Source of the DNA: Cydia pomonella
Taxonomy: Eukaryota; Arthropoda; Insecta; Lepidoptera; Tortricidae
Assembly (NCBI RefSeq): GCF_033807575.1
Contig: NC_084704.1
Location: 32,837,968 to 32,901,967 of the forward strand
Reading direction: 5' to 3'
Length of the DNA stretch: 64,000 bases
Of this stretch, positions 1 through 12,184 are shown one piece after another; positions within the stretch are counted from its first letter, which is position 1, and each line of letters starts with the position of its first letter. A program made the position numbers and the translations under genes. Below the pieces are notes generated by a model that saw only the letters and a program-made list of their open reading frames with translations, searched no databases and was not told the origin of the DNA.

Positions 1-319
1 CTGCCAAGCTGTCTGACAACTCGAACAAATTAGTCGGGAAAAATTGGGGGATTTTCTCAGGCTTCTAATAAATGGCCAGTTTGGAAAGTAATTTCAAATG
101 TAACGAATTTCAGTACGGAAGTGTGAGCGGTAGCAATAATTTGTATAACTTACGTGTAACACCTGTCACTGTTTGGTTCTAGATATGTTTCAAAATATGG
201 TTCAATCTTTCACAAATCGAGTTAATCCCACAGTTAGCTCAATAGTCTTGTGTTGTGTATTAAATGACGGTATATATTACGTAGATAGTTGAACATTTAA
301 ATAATACCCCCGTATCGTT
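1..319. other. No feature recognised
   Basis: AT-rich sequence without a supported gene or repeat. Confidence 0.4.
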
Positions 320-597
320 GAAATATTACTATACGTATATAGCCGGCACAGAAATCCAATATTTTGCGACATGAGTTGTTGTTGTTTATGCGCCATAAGT
401 TATTGTTGTTTTTGCGCCATGAGTTGTTGTTGTTTTTGCGCCATGAGTTGTTGTTGTTTTTGACAAAAAAACCATAGAAGCGGAGCGTGAATCTCGCGAC
501 CTAAGCGCCATCAATTTTACGGCGATTAAGACGTTTTGGTCGCATGGTACAGGTTGCGATTGCGACATTTTCATTGTTTGGTATGGTTTCTCTATAG
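320..597 (+). repeat. Dispersed repeat copy with internal minisatellite
   Basis: Shares AGCCGGCACAGA, AAACCATAGAAGCGGA, GACGTTTTGGTCGCATGGT, GGTTGCGATTGCGA and CATTGTTTGGTATGG with 1882-2065. The two copies lie about 1.3 kb apart in the same orientation. This one carries an expanded 24-bp array. A minus-strand open frame across it merely translates the array. Confidence 0.85.
365..460 (+). repeat. 24-bp minisatellite, four units
   Basis: Units of the form TGCGCCATGAGTTGTTGTTG plus TTTT occur at 365-388, 389-412, 413-436 and 437-460, the last two identical. The sister repeat at 1882-2065 has only about one unit (CTCCATGACTTGTTGTTGTC). Confidence 0.9.
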
Positions 598-1881
598 TAT
601 AAATGCCCCGTATACATAAAACTTAGTAAACCTTTGTTATATTCTGTCCCTTTCTAACAAATATAGATGTCAAAATAACGGATTATTAAGGGCTTGTTCA
701 TTTTGTTCAACTTAAAGTGCCGTAGGTTCAGATAGCGGAGCTTTTGAAAAATCGTGCCGCTTCTATAAATCACAATATCATCAATACGGTTGTTGTTCGA
801 GACAAGTCTGAACATAGCTTTAAACATTGTATGTTTAACATTAGTGCTAATATTTGTTGCTTGCAACATTTTAGAATAAGTTGTGTCTATGATGCGTTGT
901 CAGCGTGCTATTCGTTCTGTGCTATAACTGAATGCTGTAGCGAAATAATTTAACTTTCAATAAAAGTTATTTCTTCTATAAATCAAATCGTATTTTGATT
1001 CAAACAGTTGTCAAAAAATTAATTAACAATCCTGAAGATCTTCTCTACTTACTTCATCGATTCGAATCTTGATAGAAAAAAACAAACATAGGTCTAAAAC
1101 GCTCTTTAAAAACTTGTAACAATTTATGCACAAATATGAAAATTGCTTCTAAAACTGCGCAACATGTATTTTGTACAACATTTTTTTTAAACTTACAAAA
1201 AATTAAATTTCAAAAACGTGACGCGTACTCTCAGTGAGAGTGAAAGAATAGCACGCACCTGCGGCGCCTCAACAGGCATTAATGAATAACGCCAGAAAAC
1301 ATTCGTAATTCACGAGCAAATATTTCTGACAAACAAACAATTAAATGCCCAAAATATTTGATGTCATTCTTTTCTTACTCAATGAAGTTACTACTCATGA
1401 AAACTGCAAAAGATTGAAGAAATTACAATATTAGTAATTTAATTTCAAATGATAATGTCTGGTCTGCATGTTTTAAGCGAAGACACATATTATTATAGAA
1501 GACACATAGTTCACAGATAACACTAATAAACTGGCATTGCACCTTAATCTCGTAATTATCGTTACAAAGTGTTACAGCTAGCTGTGGGGTCCTGATAGGT
1601 GTCGGACAAGTAATTAAATACGTACGTTATGAGACCATCGCGGCCGGCGCAGGTGGCGAGCGAAACGACCCCTAATTACTACTGCACATAGATCACTTGC
1701 TATATGCAACATAATAGCGTCGCGGTCAAGCTTTATAGGTTGTGGCAAATACCTTAAACCGACTGCAACAAGAAGATATTTGAGAAAATGATTAAATATT
1801 TAATGTCACAAAACATGCTCAGAAGCTACTAAAACGCATGTCATTACATTGTACTCCAGTTCCTCGTCAACCACTATTGAA
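598..1881. other. Gene-free stretch between two repeat copies
   Basis: No coding frame of note. It separates the related repeats at 320-597 and 1882-2065. Confidence 0.4.
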
Positions 1882-2065
1882 CTAAGTATTAATACTACAT
1901 ATAGAACCGGCACAGAGAACCAGTATTTTGCTCCATGACTTGTTGTTGTCATGACAACAAACCATAGAGGCGGAAAGTGAATCTTACGGCGCTTACGACG
2001 TTTTGGTCGCATGGTGTAGGTTGCGATTGCGAAAATTTCATTGTTTGGTATGGCTTTGATATATA
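1882..2065 (+). repeat. Dispersed repeat, unexpanded copy
   Basis: Direct-orientation relative of 320-597 without the minisatellite expansion. It keeps GACGTTTTGGTCGCATGGT and ATTGTTTGGTATGG. Confidence 0.85.
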
Positions 2066-2305
2066 CTATATGAATGAGTTTATTCATGTAGTGACCATGC
2101 TATTGCATGCGGCGGGATGTAGGTACACACTAATTTAATATGAGGACGCGGTGTGGCCGCCTAGTCTCAACTTGATTTAATATTATTTGCAGTTTGCAGT
2201 GCATGTCACGCACGCCAATATACAACTATACGAGCGAAGAGCACTGCGAGAAAGTTTAGAATGCAGCTCCTGTAAGTCTTACTACGTTTATAAAGTAGTT
2301 CTGAT

Positions 2306-2675
2306 ACTATAGTAAACACCCCTATAATGGAACAGGCACCAGTAATGGGATGGTATAGACAAATCCTGTGAAACAAGTATTTATCATCAGTTTTTAATGG
2401 CTGGCCACATTTTAATTTATACAAGAGCCAAAGAGCTGCTTAAGTTTAATTTTTCATTGATATTTGTTAGTTTGAAAATTAATCGTGCCGTACATCCCAT
2501 GACTGGAGCAAAAAACCACAGTTTTAGTTGGTTAATAATATTGAAACCAATTGCAGTAGCTTTCATTAAACACATAGAAAAAATAAAGGACGAATTGGAC
2601 ATTCAACTTTTCAAGCATAAAGCGGTAGAAATTTTATAGATGTCGGGGAAATATCAAATATACTCCAAATTTTTT
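2306..2675 (+). repeat. 330-bp dispersed repeat, copy 1
   Basis: Starts at ACTATAGTAAACACCCCTAT and runs through GGACGAATTGGACATTCAAC to AAAGCGGTAGAAATTTTA, with very high identity to 36751-37081. Internally CACCAGTAATGGGATG and CATCCCATGACTGGAG form an imperfect inverted repeat. The part after 2610 also matches the minus strand of 31067-31140. Confidence 0.9.
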
Positions 2676-2769
2676 CTTAAATGTCCCATAATTGGTGCCG
2701 TTAACATAGATCAGATACTGAGAGATATTGCATAGCATAAACTGTTAAAGGTAGGGCCTACAACGCAAG

Positions 2770-2960
2770 AAACGCTCCTACTAAAGATTGAGACGTCACG
2801 ATTACGTCGACGACCCAACGAAATATAGCAAACAAGAAAATTGCTGTTTTGTCTGTTAAATATTGCGTTTATGAATATTAGTTTTAATACAATTAATTTT
2901 TATATGAAATGTAAGGAATCAAATAGTTTTTATTTCTATTTTGAAGTAAGTAATAAAAAT
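2770..2960 (+). repeat. Low-copy repeat shared with 24613-24790
   Basis: Shared words are AATATTGCGTTTATG, AAATGTAAGGAATC and the surrounding AT-rich sequence. Ends are not defined. Confidence 0.5.
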
Positions 2961-3799
2961 AAAGTGGTCTTTTATTTTTTTTATTTTTTTCATATATTAT
3001 TTTAGTGTCCGATTTATTGTGGCAAATTACTCATTTTTTATCTATAAGATTTTGTTATAAAATTCAATGTGTCATCCCTTATTGTATCGAAGTATTTGAA
3101 GTATACGACGCACCCGGTCTTCGTAAACGATTTTAATGCGGTGTCTAGTGGTGATAGTCTAAGCTAGCGATTGTCGGATGTAATATAGAACGCTAGTGGT
3201 TCTTAATCTCCGCTGAAAGCAACTATTGATTTTAGGGTTCCGTACTTCGAAGGGTGACGCCGGGATGTCATTAATAAGTCGTCAGTTTATCCTCTGCCGA
3301 TTTACCCGCCCTTTGAAAGGCTGTGTAATTATTATGAGCTATATATAGATGGTACAGATCATGTCATTCACGAAGACGTATGCCTTGACTCTTATTTTAA
3401 TGTTATTAAAGGTTAGAATATGACAAATCCGCGCGTCATCATGGATGACACGAATTATATGTATATACATAAACACTTTATTGTGCATAAGACCAGTGAC
3501 AATCAGGATAAAAACCCAAAAGACAGCGTGTTTTTTCGATGCGACCGCATAATCTCGTTACGTAATTAATAGTAGGTATGAATTATTGTTACCGGTTAGG
3601 AATTAGGTACTATTATATGTATACTGTCCTAGGATCGAAATGTATTGCTTTCAACCAGATGTATAGATAAACAACGAGTCAGTTTCAGAGCATAAGAAAT
3701 GATAAAGTAGGTCAAAATTAGGTTTTATTTAGGTAATACTGTCACAACACAAGCGTAAGTATTCTAATTTTAATAAAACGTTATAAATTACATCTCTCA

Positions 3800-3937
3800 A
3801 GGTGGCCCAACCCACGTTCTAGGTGTCGCTGGAGCGACATGGTGGAGGCAGATCTGCGCGAACTTCGAGTCAACAATTGGCGAGAAGCCGCACAGGACCG
3901 AGAAAAGTGGCGCTGTCTGGTGTCGGAGGCCAAGTAA
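3800..3937 (+). pseudogene. RTE-like LINE C-terminal fragment
   Basis: The plus strand reads RWSDMVEADLRELRVNNWRE, then AAQDREKWRCLVSEAK and TAA. This is the W-D-x(n)-NW-x3-A-x-DR-x2-W signature at the end of RTE-type proteins. It is a severely 5'-truncated copy. Confidence 0.7.
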
Positions 3938-5059
3938 GGATACGGATCTAAATATTTCTTCAAGCAAAAAATAAATTTAATTCGATATTTAACGCCTGCT
4001 ATTGAGCTTACTTTGGGACTAGTTTGATTTTTGTAAAATTATCCCAATTTTATTTAAGGTCACAGCATATACATTTTTGGTCGGGAAGACCGTCATACGA
4101 CAAGAACTCTCGTATCTGTATACGTATTTCACTCAGACACTGTCAGAAAGGAAGAGCTTCGCTCCTTCTGCTCCTCTGACCTCCTGTAAGTGAAATATGT
4201 GTACAAATGCAAGTGCTAGAAGCGAGAGGAAGAGCTTGTAGACGGTCTGACCTGATAGACTTATCGATCTTATCGAAAATGCAACAGCATGAACTGAACC
4301 CTCTATGTACGAGTCAGGCACTCACTCGTCTTTTTTGTTACAGTTACAATCACTTTTAAAAAAAACACACACACACACGCACACTTTCTTTTCTTTTCTC
4401 AGTTTTTACGAGTATTAAAATCTAGCAGCAATAAATGTTATCATTTGTACAAAGCATCTAACTTTTCTTTGATTCGGCGTCTAATATTTTGATGTTGAAA
4501 TCTATAAGTAGTATTTTGTTACCTTCAATTCATATTTGAATACATTTAATCAAACGTAACTTTATTTACTTATTACTTAGAGTACTTTAGAATCAAAGTA
4601 TCTACTTTAGTAGAACTTACCTATCGTAGGATCGGGTATCGTGGAACCTTATGAGAAAAGGATATACTTACTTCAAATTGTAAAAAAATAATCATTATTT
4701 TATTGTCAGCTGAATCCACTTAAGTTAATGTAATAATCACGTAACAATTAAAAATCTACAGTGGGTTCAAAATATTCAAATATATGTTTATTCTCTTAAT
4801 ATCATAAATGCGAAAAAAATATATATCTATTATATTTTTGTGGGTAAATAACTAAGTTGACTTTAGTAAAAATTGGCATGTAGCTTAATTACGTGGATGA
4901 ACTTATACTACTTTTGTTGGAAAAATACCTCATTGGGGGTGGCGTAGACCGAAACCGTGGTATAGAAATGTACATTTATTATTGCATAACTCAATAAAAG
5001 AAAAATCATAGAATAATGGCGTCCTATCGCTAAATGTAACTATCATATTGTAGTTACAA
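3938..5059. other. Gene-free stretch
   Basis: Only a short CA run at 4364-4384 stands out. Confidence 0.4.
4364..4384 (+). repeat. Short CA run
   Basis: ACACACACACACGCACAC, after an A run. Too short to be very variable. Confidence 0.8.
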
Positions 5060-5254
5060 CTGTGCCCCTAGTGTAAATTTAGTCGATAGCGAAACGTGAC
5101 GTACGCGTTTGCGTTAAGTCTCATTTTGTATGGGTTTTTGAACAGCGCGCCAAGCGGGACGTTTTGGAAAGTCAAAAATCTCATACAAAATGACACTTAA
5201 CGCAAACGCGTACGTAACGTTTCGCTGTCGAAAATATTTACACTAGGGGTACTG
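5060..5254. mobile_element. 195-bp palindromic MITE, copy 1
   Basis: Long imperfect palindrome with ends GTGCCCCTAGTGTAAAT and ATTTACACTAGGGGTAC. Inner arms share ACGCGTTTGCGTTAAG and the match extends to GACGTTTTGGAAAG. It is 195 bp long, like the copy at 42892-43086. No coding capacity, so it is non-autonomous. Confidence 0.9.
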
Positions 5255-6052
5255 ATCTCAGGCGTTTTTCAAATATGCCACGAGTAATAGTGCCTGGGTC
5301 TTCACCGTTTGTAAAGATTCTCATATTATCTTTCAAGCAATACGTATTATTCGCGTATAATACGCGATACGTTCATAATGGTATGGTATACTTGGTACTT
5401 TATCAGAACGGACTTTAACCGCTTCTGACTCAAACTAGTCAAGTAGCCACTCCATATTCCGGCACGGGCCCACGAGTGCTGCGTTAACTAGCCCCCATTA
5501 CTTTTATAACAGCTTTGCGGATATCGATTTTCATTTAACTCGCCTTAAACAGGTCGTTATGGCGTGTTTATAAGTAAAGAGTCGGTCGAAGGGCAATATT
5601 GCGCTTTGTGCCCTCGTGTATAAAGGGTGATTAATGGCTGATGTGGTGCACAAAGCGAGTCTTTGTTGTTTGGCAAATATTTGATCTCGCGCACGACGTA
5701 ATCCGTTCTTTTTGATATCACTGGGTATCGGTTTAAGCGAAGTGGTTAATGGAGCTGGGATTTGTGTGGGTATCCGTGTTCAGGACGGCTACAGCGAATC
5801 GACATTCGATGAAATCAATGTCCGTTTCTATCGCTCTTGGTATCGAGTGACAGGGATGCAGAGAGACAATTATCGAATTTCGTAGCCTCCCAAACTTGAT
5901 ACTCGTATGCCCGCATTTAAGCGCAAGCGAGTGTTCGGCATCAAAGTGCTACACCAAGCGAATAAGCCAACTAAGGAATTCGATATTGTAGACAGCTTAA
6001 CGAATGCAAACATTCGCTTGTTGGCAATAATCAGTAGTCCCTTTTTTTGTTA

Positions 6053-6230
6053 GCCTAATTTAGTGTCCCACTACTGGGCCTCCCCTCGTCTTCTCTACCC
6101 AACCCTCTCATTGGCATTTTCTCACTATTTTGGATAGATTGCCTCCAAGTCGTCCCGCCATCTCCTTTTCCTGTCCTGCACCGTCTATGGTGTTTCGTGG
6201 GTCCCACTCAGTAACCATTTTGTATAATTA
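6053..6230 (-). pseudogene. Degenerate RTE-like LINE 3' fragment
   Basis: On the minus strand, words such as DRKRRWRDDLEAIYPK and, after breaks, WVEKTRG/RRRGEAQ resemble the C-terminal RRWxDDL...GEAFAQQWD region of RTE-type LINEs. Several frame changes are needed, so the copy is old. Confidence 0.5.
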
Positions 6231-8789
6231 TGCAAGGTATATGCAACATAGATTGATTTGAGCGGGGTAAATACTGGAACTTAAGCGATTCCTAATAAAA
6301 GGTTTAGTATGAGATTTTTGACGTTGGTAACGCTGTATAAACAAATTTTAGCGAGGAAAGCGTTCTAAGTGACTTTCAATATAAAGTAGTAGAATTAAGA
6401 ATCTCTTATGGCTGTGAGCTGTGAGACAGAATGTAAGAGTTTAACCAGAATATCGCCCTGGTGAGTATGTTTACTTATAATGAGAGAGATGCGTTGAGAG
6501 GTTATGTAAGAGTAAGAATAGCTCATGGTGGAACAGAAAAGACTATTGGGGAAGCTGGTTGAACCTTCAGGGACCTGCGAGTCCCACAGAATAAGGTGAG
6601 AGTAGAGAAATCGTGGTAGCAATGAGTCTGATGAAGAGAGAAACATACCACAGATAGTGGCTCTCGATCAGAATCATGGTGCCATTCTACGACTCTCACT
6701 GATTGTATTTAGTAAGGTCATGGAAGCTATGAACATCTCAACGTAAGTCAATCAACTTCTTATCGCTTATATGGAAAAAACTAATATAAGGATACTTGAA
6801 ATTGGACATATTTTGAGTAAGAATTTATGTAGAATGTATAAATTTATGCACGTGAAACCATTACAAGCCCGGTCATTTCTATGCGTGCGTACAGATACAA
6901 CACGTAGAGTCTCTTTGAAGAGCTTTAATGGCATCTAGAACACCTGGAACCCGTTCACGGGTACAAAAATAGGTTGGTTTGAGCTGGCCCAATACTGGTC
7001 TGCCCTCAGTAAGAAGTGGGCATTGGGAACACTTGGCTGGCTCGGGTGCCGTTAAATTTTTGGCTCTCATTCCCGGCTTTCTACGTACGTACGTACACTG
7101 CAAAATAATGGTGAAAATGGATTCTTATTTTATTCTGACAATATAAATCTATGAAGTTATTACTTTTACTTTTCATGTTATCATCTACTAGGCTTTGAAG
7201 TATTTTCATTGTTACTCATTTTTAGGTTTTCGTAGACTTCGCACCATTACAATTTCACATCATTTTAGACAACATTTCACAGGCTGCCGCTAATGTTAAA
7301 AATAATTTTACATAACAAGAGGCCAATACAACGTTCTTTTTTTTAAGGTCCTGTTATTCTATACCTTCTCAAGAAGTTCCAATTTGACTAGTAAATTTGA
7401 CAATAAGACGTGGATACAGTTAGCAACTTTGGTGATATGTCTGGGAATCTCGTCAAATTTTGGAAAAACCACAGATCATAAACGGGATATAAAATTTCAA
7501 TAACCAATTTACCACGTTAAATTCTGTCATTATTCCGTCTCTTTACGTAAAAAGCTATTCCTTAAACCCAGTCAATACTGCCTCTTTCATAAATAAAATG
7601 CTTAGCAACTGACCTGCCTTGAGCATAACAATGAAAATCGAATAAAACGATGTACACGGATGTAGAATTTTCTGCAAGTTCTGTGAGCTGGGATAGCATT
7701 ATCCTCTTTTTGCTTTTTGCGTTGTTGGATATTGCTTTAACTTTACCTGGGTTTTCAGCAGTCAATATCCTAAAAATTACAGTTGAAAAGAATACGAATC
7801 TTTTTGGGTGTCCGTGGTTTTTATTTTTTAACCTAAAAATCAGGGTGTTATACGTTGTTACAATTTTCAATAGCTTTTTTTCTGCCCAGTCCATATACCT
7901 ATTAGGTACTATGTATAAATGCTAATTTCTAAATATGTCCTTAGAGCTAACCTAAACTGCGCGCCCCTCCATATCACTTACGCTCACATATGAAAGATTT
8001 ACACAAATAATGTTATAAACTCAACGCACACAAATAAAACAAAATACAGTAGGTACTTTAATCGGTGCATTGCATTTGTAAAATTCAAAATGGTTTATCT
8101 TTGCATAAATTGCCCTATTTAGACATAATTGAAACTCCCGTAAGCAATTGATTGACATGCGCCCATTTAGCTACGTAGGAGAGGCGCAATTAGCCAACGT
8201 ATGGACAGGTGATTTATCCCCCCTTTAGTCCTGGCTGTGAATTAATAAACCAACTTAACGTGGCCTTGGGATCCATAAACTTTGTGTAGCCAGAGAAACC
8301 CATATACACTGGTTTGTTTAAACCTTCGTATCGCTTGGGTGGCAAGCGTTGGCAGTGACATCAAGGCCTCGGCCTAACGGCCTCCTCATTTGTATGTAGC
8401 AACATAGTAACTTGTATCAATTCTACAGGCTTTCGATTGATTTAAGTAAATTTAATGATGATGCATTGTAGATATTCACGTTATTCGTCTCCTACATTTT
8501 ACCATCGTAGTAAATCTGGAATAATTACGTGGTAAATATCTTTCGGGTAATTAACGTTATAGAAAAACTACTTATTTATATTACCTAAACATTTCAGTGG
8601 TCAGAGTAAGTAAACAGGCCCGGGACAACGCTATCGCTAGTATACTAATTTAATTCAATTCAATAATGAGTGGCCAGATTGGTTTTGATGGCGTACCAAA
8701 CGCATCATATGTAGATTTGATGGACAGAAAATTCCAATCCAGTGGACGTATTAGGTACCGGCTATCAAACTGGGGGCGTAAAATATAAT
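6231..8789. other. Gene-free stretch
   Basis: The overlapping open frames on both strands near 7562-7925 (110 and 91 codons) have no recognisable domain and look like chance. TACG tetranucleotides repeat at 7083-7096. Confidence 0.4.
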
Positions 8790-8895
8790 AAAATAAATAA
8801 TAATAATAATTCAGCCTATATACGTCCCACTGCTGGGCACAGGCCTCCTCTCATGTTCGAGAAAGCGTGCAAAGTGTAGTCGTGTGCATGGAAAG
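8790..8895 (-). mobile_element. LINE 3' tail fragment
   Basis: Minus strand ends in GTGCCCAGCAGTGGGACG, TATATAGGC and then an ATT-repeat tail. The frame EHERRPVPSSGTYIG runs into it. The same ending terminates the family-B SINE at 20583-20798. Confidence 0.65.
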
Positions 8896-10167
8896 TAGGC
8901 AACTGTGAACGCCTTCTGATGTCCCATTTTGGAAAATCTCGTGAAATTCACATTAGTGAAATAAAAAAAAGGAAAAATATTTTTGTTGAATTTTTTACCA
9001 AAAAACTTATTCCGGTCTATAATATACAATGTATCGAAAAAAAGCTTCATAATCGTGACCTAGAAACGTCTACGACCAGATAATTGGACACAAAAAGTAG
9101 CCCTGAAAGGGTGATTTATAAAGTTTTCGGATGAAAGGCATTAATAATGGATGTAACAGAAAGCCTACAATAATAGGCACGGAAAGTTTTCAAAGTATAT
9201 TTTCAGAAGTTTTAAAGCGAGGCAAGAAACATTAGCGCCAGTACTAAACCTTAGAAATTCTTGCCTTAATACAAATTTTCTAATTTATTCGTTCAAGCAG
9301 CACTTGTTGCTGCGGATTAATTATTAGGAAACAAGTTCACAAAAAGTGCAATAAAGTTCGTTAAGGAAGCTTAATTTCCGGCTGGGTGAAAGAGGTTGGC
9401 ATTAATCAAGTGAAATCGGTCTCGACTCTGGATTTCATTACAGATTCTGAACAGCGGACCATTACTGGGGAACAATAGGCATCGCGGGCTACACAGCAGC
9501 TTAGCGCCGGTGCAAGTGCCAACTATATACGAACCGAGTAATTAACGTTCGAGTGTACTAATTCAAAAGTGGGAGTGTGCGCCTGCCAATGCCAAGCGCT
9601 GTTTTGCTCCCGTCGAAGAATAGGACTGAACGAGGTTAGGCTGAATTCAGAGCTAACCAGACCTATACGCCACTTTGCAAAAAAGGAACAATTTGTATTG
9701 TTCCGGCAAATCATTATTGTCATAGCTGCCTTTTAAAGTTTTGAAATCATGGTCAGTACAATTATTAGATGAATTTATAAGAAGTTTTTTGGGACACTAT
9801 TGTATAAATTTAACTAGAAAAAAGGATTATATGCGCGACACTTACGTCTTTTATAACAGTTATAATTTTCGTGTTTTGTACACATATTTAGTGATGTGAA
9901 CCGGTCTACCGCAATATAATATCATTATTTTCACCTAAAATTTCAACTGGGTTGCATCAGCTGTGGCCAAGGATGGTCATCCGTCCTTTTACTGCGAACA
10001 GCTTTTACGATAGCTATAATAAGATTCATAATCTCAACCGATCATTTTCGAAATAGGTACTTATATTTATAATTGATAGTCTTCATTAGGCCCCATTGAC
10101 CTAAAATTCAAAAGCTAGAGGGTTTACGTGTACAGGAACGTTTATAATTCTTCTGTTTATTCGCTAC
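8896..10167. other. Gene-free stretch
   Basis: No gene, palindrome or known repeat was recognised. Confidence 0.4.
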
Positions 10168-10330
10168 TAGTTTCTGTCCGCGACTGTGTGGAATGATGGT
10201 TGACGGTTGACGATTAATAAAAACTACTCTATGCCCATTGCCGGGCATCATGCTACTACATCTCTATCCTAAAATTTCATCTAAATCGGTTCAGCGGGAA
10301 AAAGTGACGGACAGACAGAGTTACTCGTTC
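10168..10330 (+). repeat. Interspersed repeat with GACGGACAGACAGAG end
   Basis: Contains TCTGTCCGCGACTGTG, then AAATCGGTTCAGCGGGAAAA and GACGGACAGACAGAGTTACT. I recognise this order from repeats common in Lepidoptera. No termini can be fixed from one copy. Confidence 0.4.
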
Positions 10331-10347
10331 TGGCGATCAGGACAATA

Positions 10348-10397
10348 TTATCAGCGCGTGTCGATAGCATGGTAGAGATTATCGCACGCGCTGATCT
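10348..10397. repeat. Short hairpin
   Basis: TATCAGCGCGTG and CACGCGCTGAT form an 11-bp perfect stem around a loop of roughly 20 bp. No function is evident. Confidence 0.5.
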
Positions 10398-10689
10398 AAT
10401 TAAGATAATGTTTGTATGGCATAGATTAAGGATGTAAATTTACTATCACTCAACGATACGATCAGTCAATACGGAATAAATCAGTCTAAGTTAACCGTCA
10501 ACGGTATCTTTTCCTCATCCAACCGCGTTCCTCTAAACTCGTACTTTCGTATTTAAATATGATAATAATATAATTTCATTATTAGTTGGGATATAGTTCG
10601 TGATCCACGATGATGCGCAGATTTTTCAAATTTAAATCTGAAACAAAAGTGTATTTTACAACTTAAATAAAATGACCCAACAATGAGTT

Positions 10690-10790
10690 ACTTAGGGTGA
10701 AGGAAAACATCATGAGGAAACCGGACTAGTTTTAATAAGGCCTAGTTTTCCCCCTTGGCGGGATGGCCAGATGGCAGTCAGTCAGTCACA
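10690..10790 (+). mobile_element. SINE family B fragment
   Basis: Carries GGGTGAAGGAAAACATCATG, AGGAAACCGGACTAG and AAGGCCTAGTTTTCCCCCTT. This is the middle of the SINE found more completely at 15996-16242. Confidence 0.6.
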
Positions 10791-11208
10791 TACTTAATAT
10801 AAAAGTGCAAGTTTAATGATCTTTAGATCAGAAACCAAGACCATGAGCTTGTAAATCTACTTCCAGTGGTTATTTGCATATCCATAAAAACAATGTCAGA
10901 ACGCAACCTCTGTTACCGAGAACCTCTATAATTGAGACAACGTTTGTTTGGACCTTTTTGGACCTGGATAATTGGTATGACATGCCAGGCTGACGCAACT
11001 AGGAACAAAATAAGTTTTGTATGGAACTTGTTTCGCAAATCTTTGCCAACGAAGAAATATAAAACGTCAGTGCTATTTATTCTGTCAAGTGTACATCAAG
11101 TCAACTGTCAGCCTAACTGTTTTGTTTGTTATGAAGGCTTCAATGTTTTGTTCGGGTATTTCGTGCAATTTCTTTATTATTTAGTGAAAATATCGAAAAT
11201 AGTGAACC

Positions 11209-12184
11209 ATGATCAGAGTAAAGAGCGACTTTGTTACAATGCCACCGAGAAAACGGTTTACAAAGTGTGAAATATGTGGCAAGCGAGCCACTCGAGAAAA
11301 TCACGAAAAAAGGGATTTTATGGCGAAATTTCCCTTGGATAAAGACCGGTACGTATTGCTTTAGATACTTTTGACCTTATTTTGGTGCAGCAGGCTTTAA
11401 ACACATCGAAAATTTAATATTTTATATTATTTTATTTGTGAACTAGGGATGTACTAAAACTATCGATAATTGTATGTTTATTTGTATATCAGTGTAAGTA
11501 ATTAAATAAAATATGTGAAATTTCCTGAGAACTTGCATGCAATATGACACAAAATTAATTCGTCGATGATTTTCAGTGGAAAATTATCCATCATCTATGC
11601 ATTAATGGTCATTATTAGTCATTTTTTTTTAAATCTAGTAATTATTTAATATATTAATCTGAAATGTAAGTAAATTAATCTCTCTTTTTGTGATCAATAA
11701 AAAATATTATACGACATTATTACACCAATTGACTTAATCCCATAGGAAGCTCAACAAGATATGTGTTGTGGGTACCTTAGACAGCGATATATACATATAA
11801 ATACATAGAAAACACACTTGACTCAGGAACAAATACGCATCACACAAATAAATGCCCGTACCAGGATTTGAACCTGGGACCATCGGCTTCATAGGCAGGG
11901 TTACTGCCCAGTAGGCCAGACCGGTTCTCATGATTAACAGACATATTAATACATAAAAGTTAGAGCATTGATAAAGGGTTGTTGATAACTGGATGCCGAA
12001 AAACATGATTTATAGATGCATATTAGCGCTAAATAATCAGTTGATCATCTCATTAGCAAATACTTGGAATATAAACTGTAGATAAAGTCATGTTTGTCCA
12101 AGGCTGTATGTTTTCAGATGCAGGCAGTGGGTCAAATTTGATGGGAACGAAGACCTGACGATACATCTTCCCATAGAAAAGTAA
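11209..12184 (+). pseudogene. THAP-type zinc-finger gene fragment, two exons, truncated
   Basis: Exon 1 (11209 or 11239 to 11348) encodes MPPRKRFTKCEICGKRATRE and continues to FMAKFPLDKDR. Donor GTACGT follows. Exon 2 starts at 12118 after GTTTTCAG and continues in frame as CRQWVKFDGNEDLTIHLPIEK, then TAA at 12182-12184. The C-x2-C pair, the FP motif and the invariant W fit a THAP domain (C2CH DNA-binding fold). Past the stop the same frame reads HLLKHVCAENFEN, which looks like the domain's closing C-x2-H with Asn for His. The natural reading is a once functional domain broken by a nonsense codon and loss of a zinc ligand. No further coding exon was found downstream. The intron holds a SINE. 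THAP domains occur in host proteins and in P-element transposases; I cannot tell which this was. Confidence 0.65.
11696..11926 (-). mobile_element. tRNA-derived SINE (family A) in the THAP intron
   Basis: On the minus strand: A-box region TCTGGCCTACTGGG, CTATGAAGCCGATGGTCCC, B box GGTTCAAATCC, TGGTACGGGCATTTATTTG, then the body ending in GACTTAGTC-like, AATTGGTGTAATAATG and an A/T tail. It sits inside the intron of the THAP relic. Confidence 0.85.

Noticed and set aside
365..460. CRISPR-like array
   Set aside because: Units are contiguous without spacers and lie in eukaryotic repeat DNA; it is a minisatellite.
7562..7925. Overlapping 110- and 91-codon frames on opposite strands
   Set aside because: Low-complexity AT-rich translations with no domain, splice signal or repeat in the other copies; consistent with chance.
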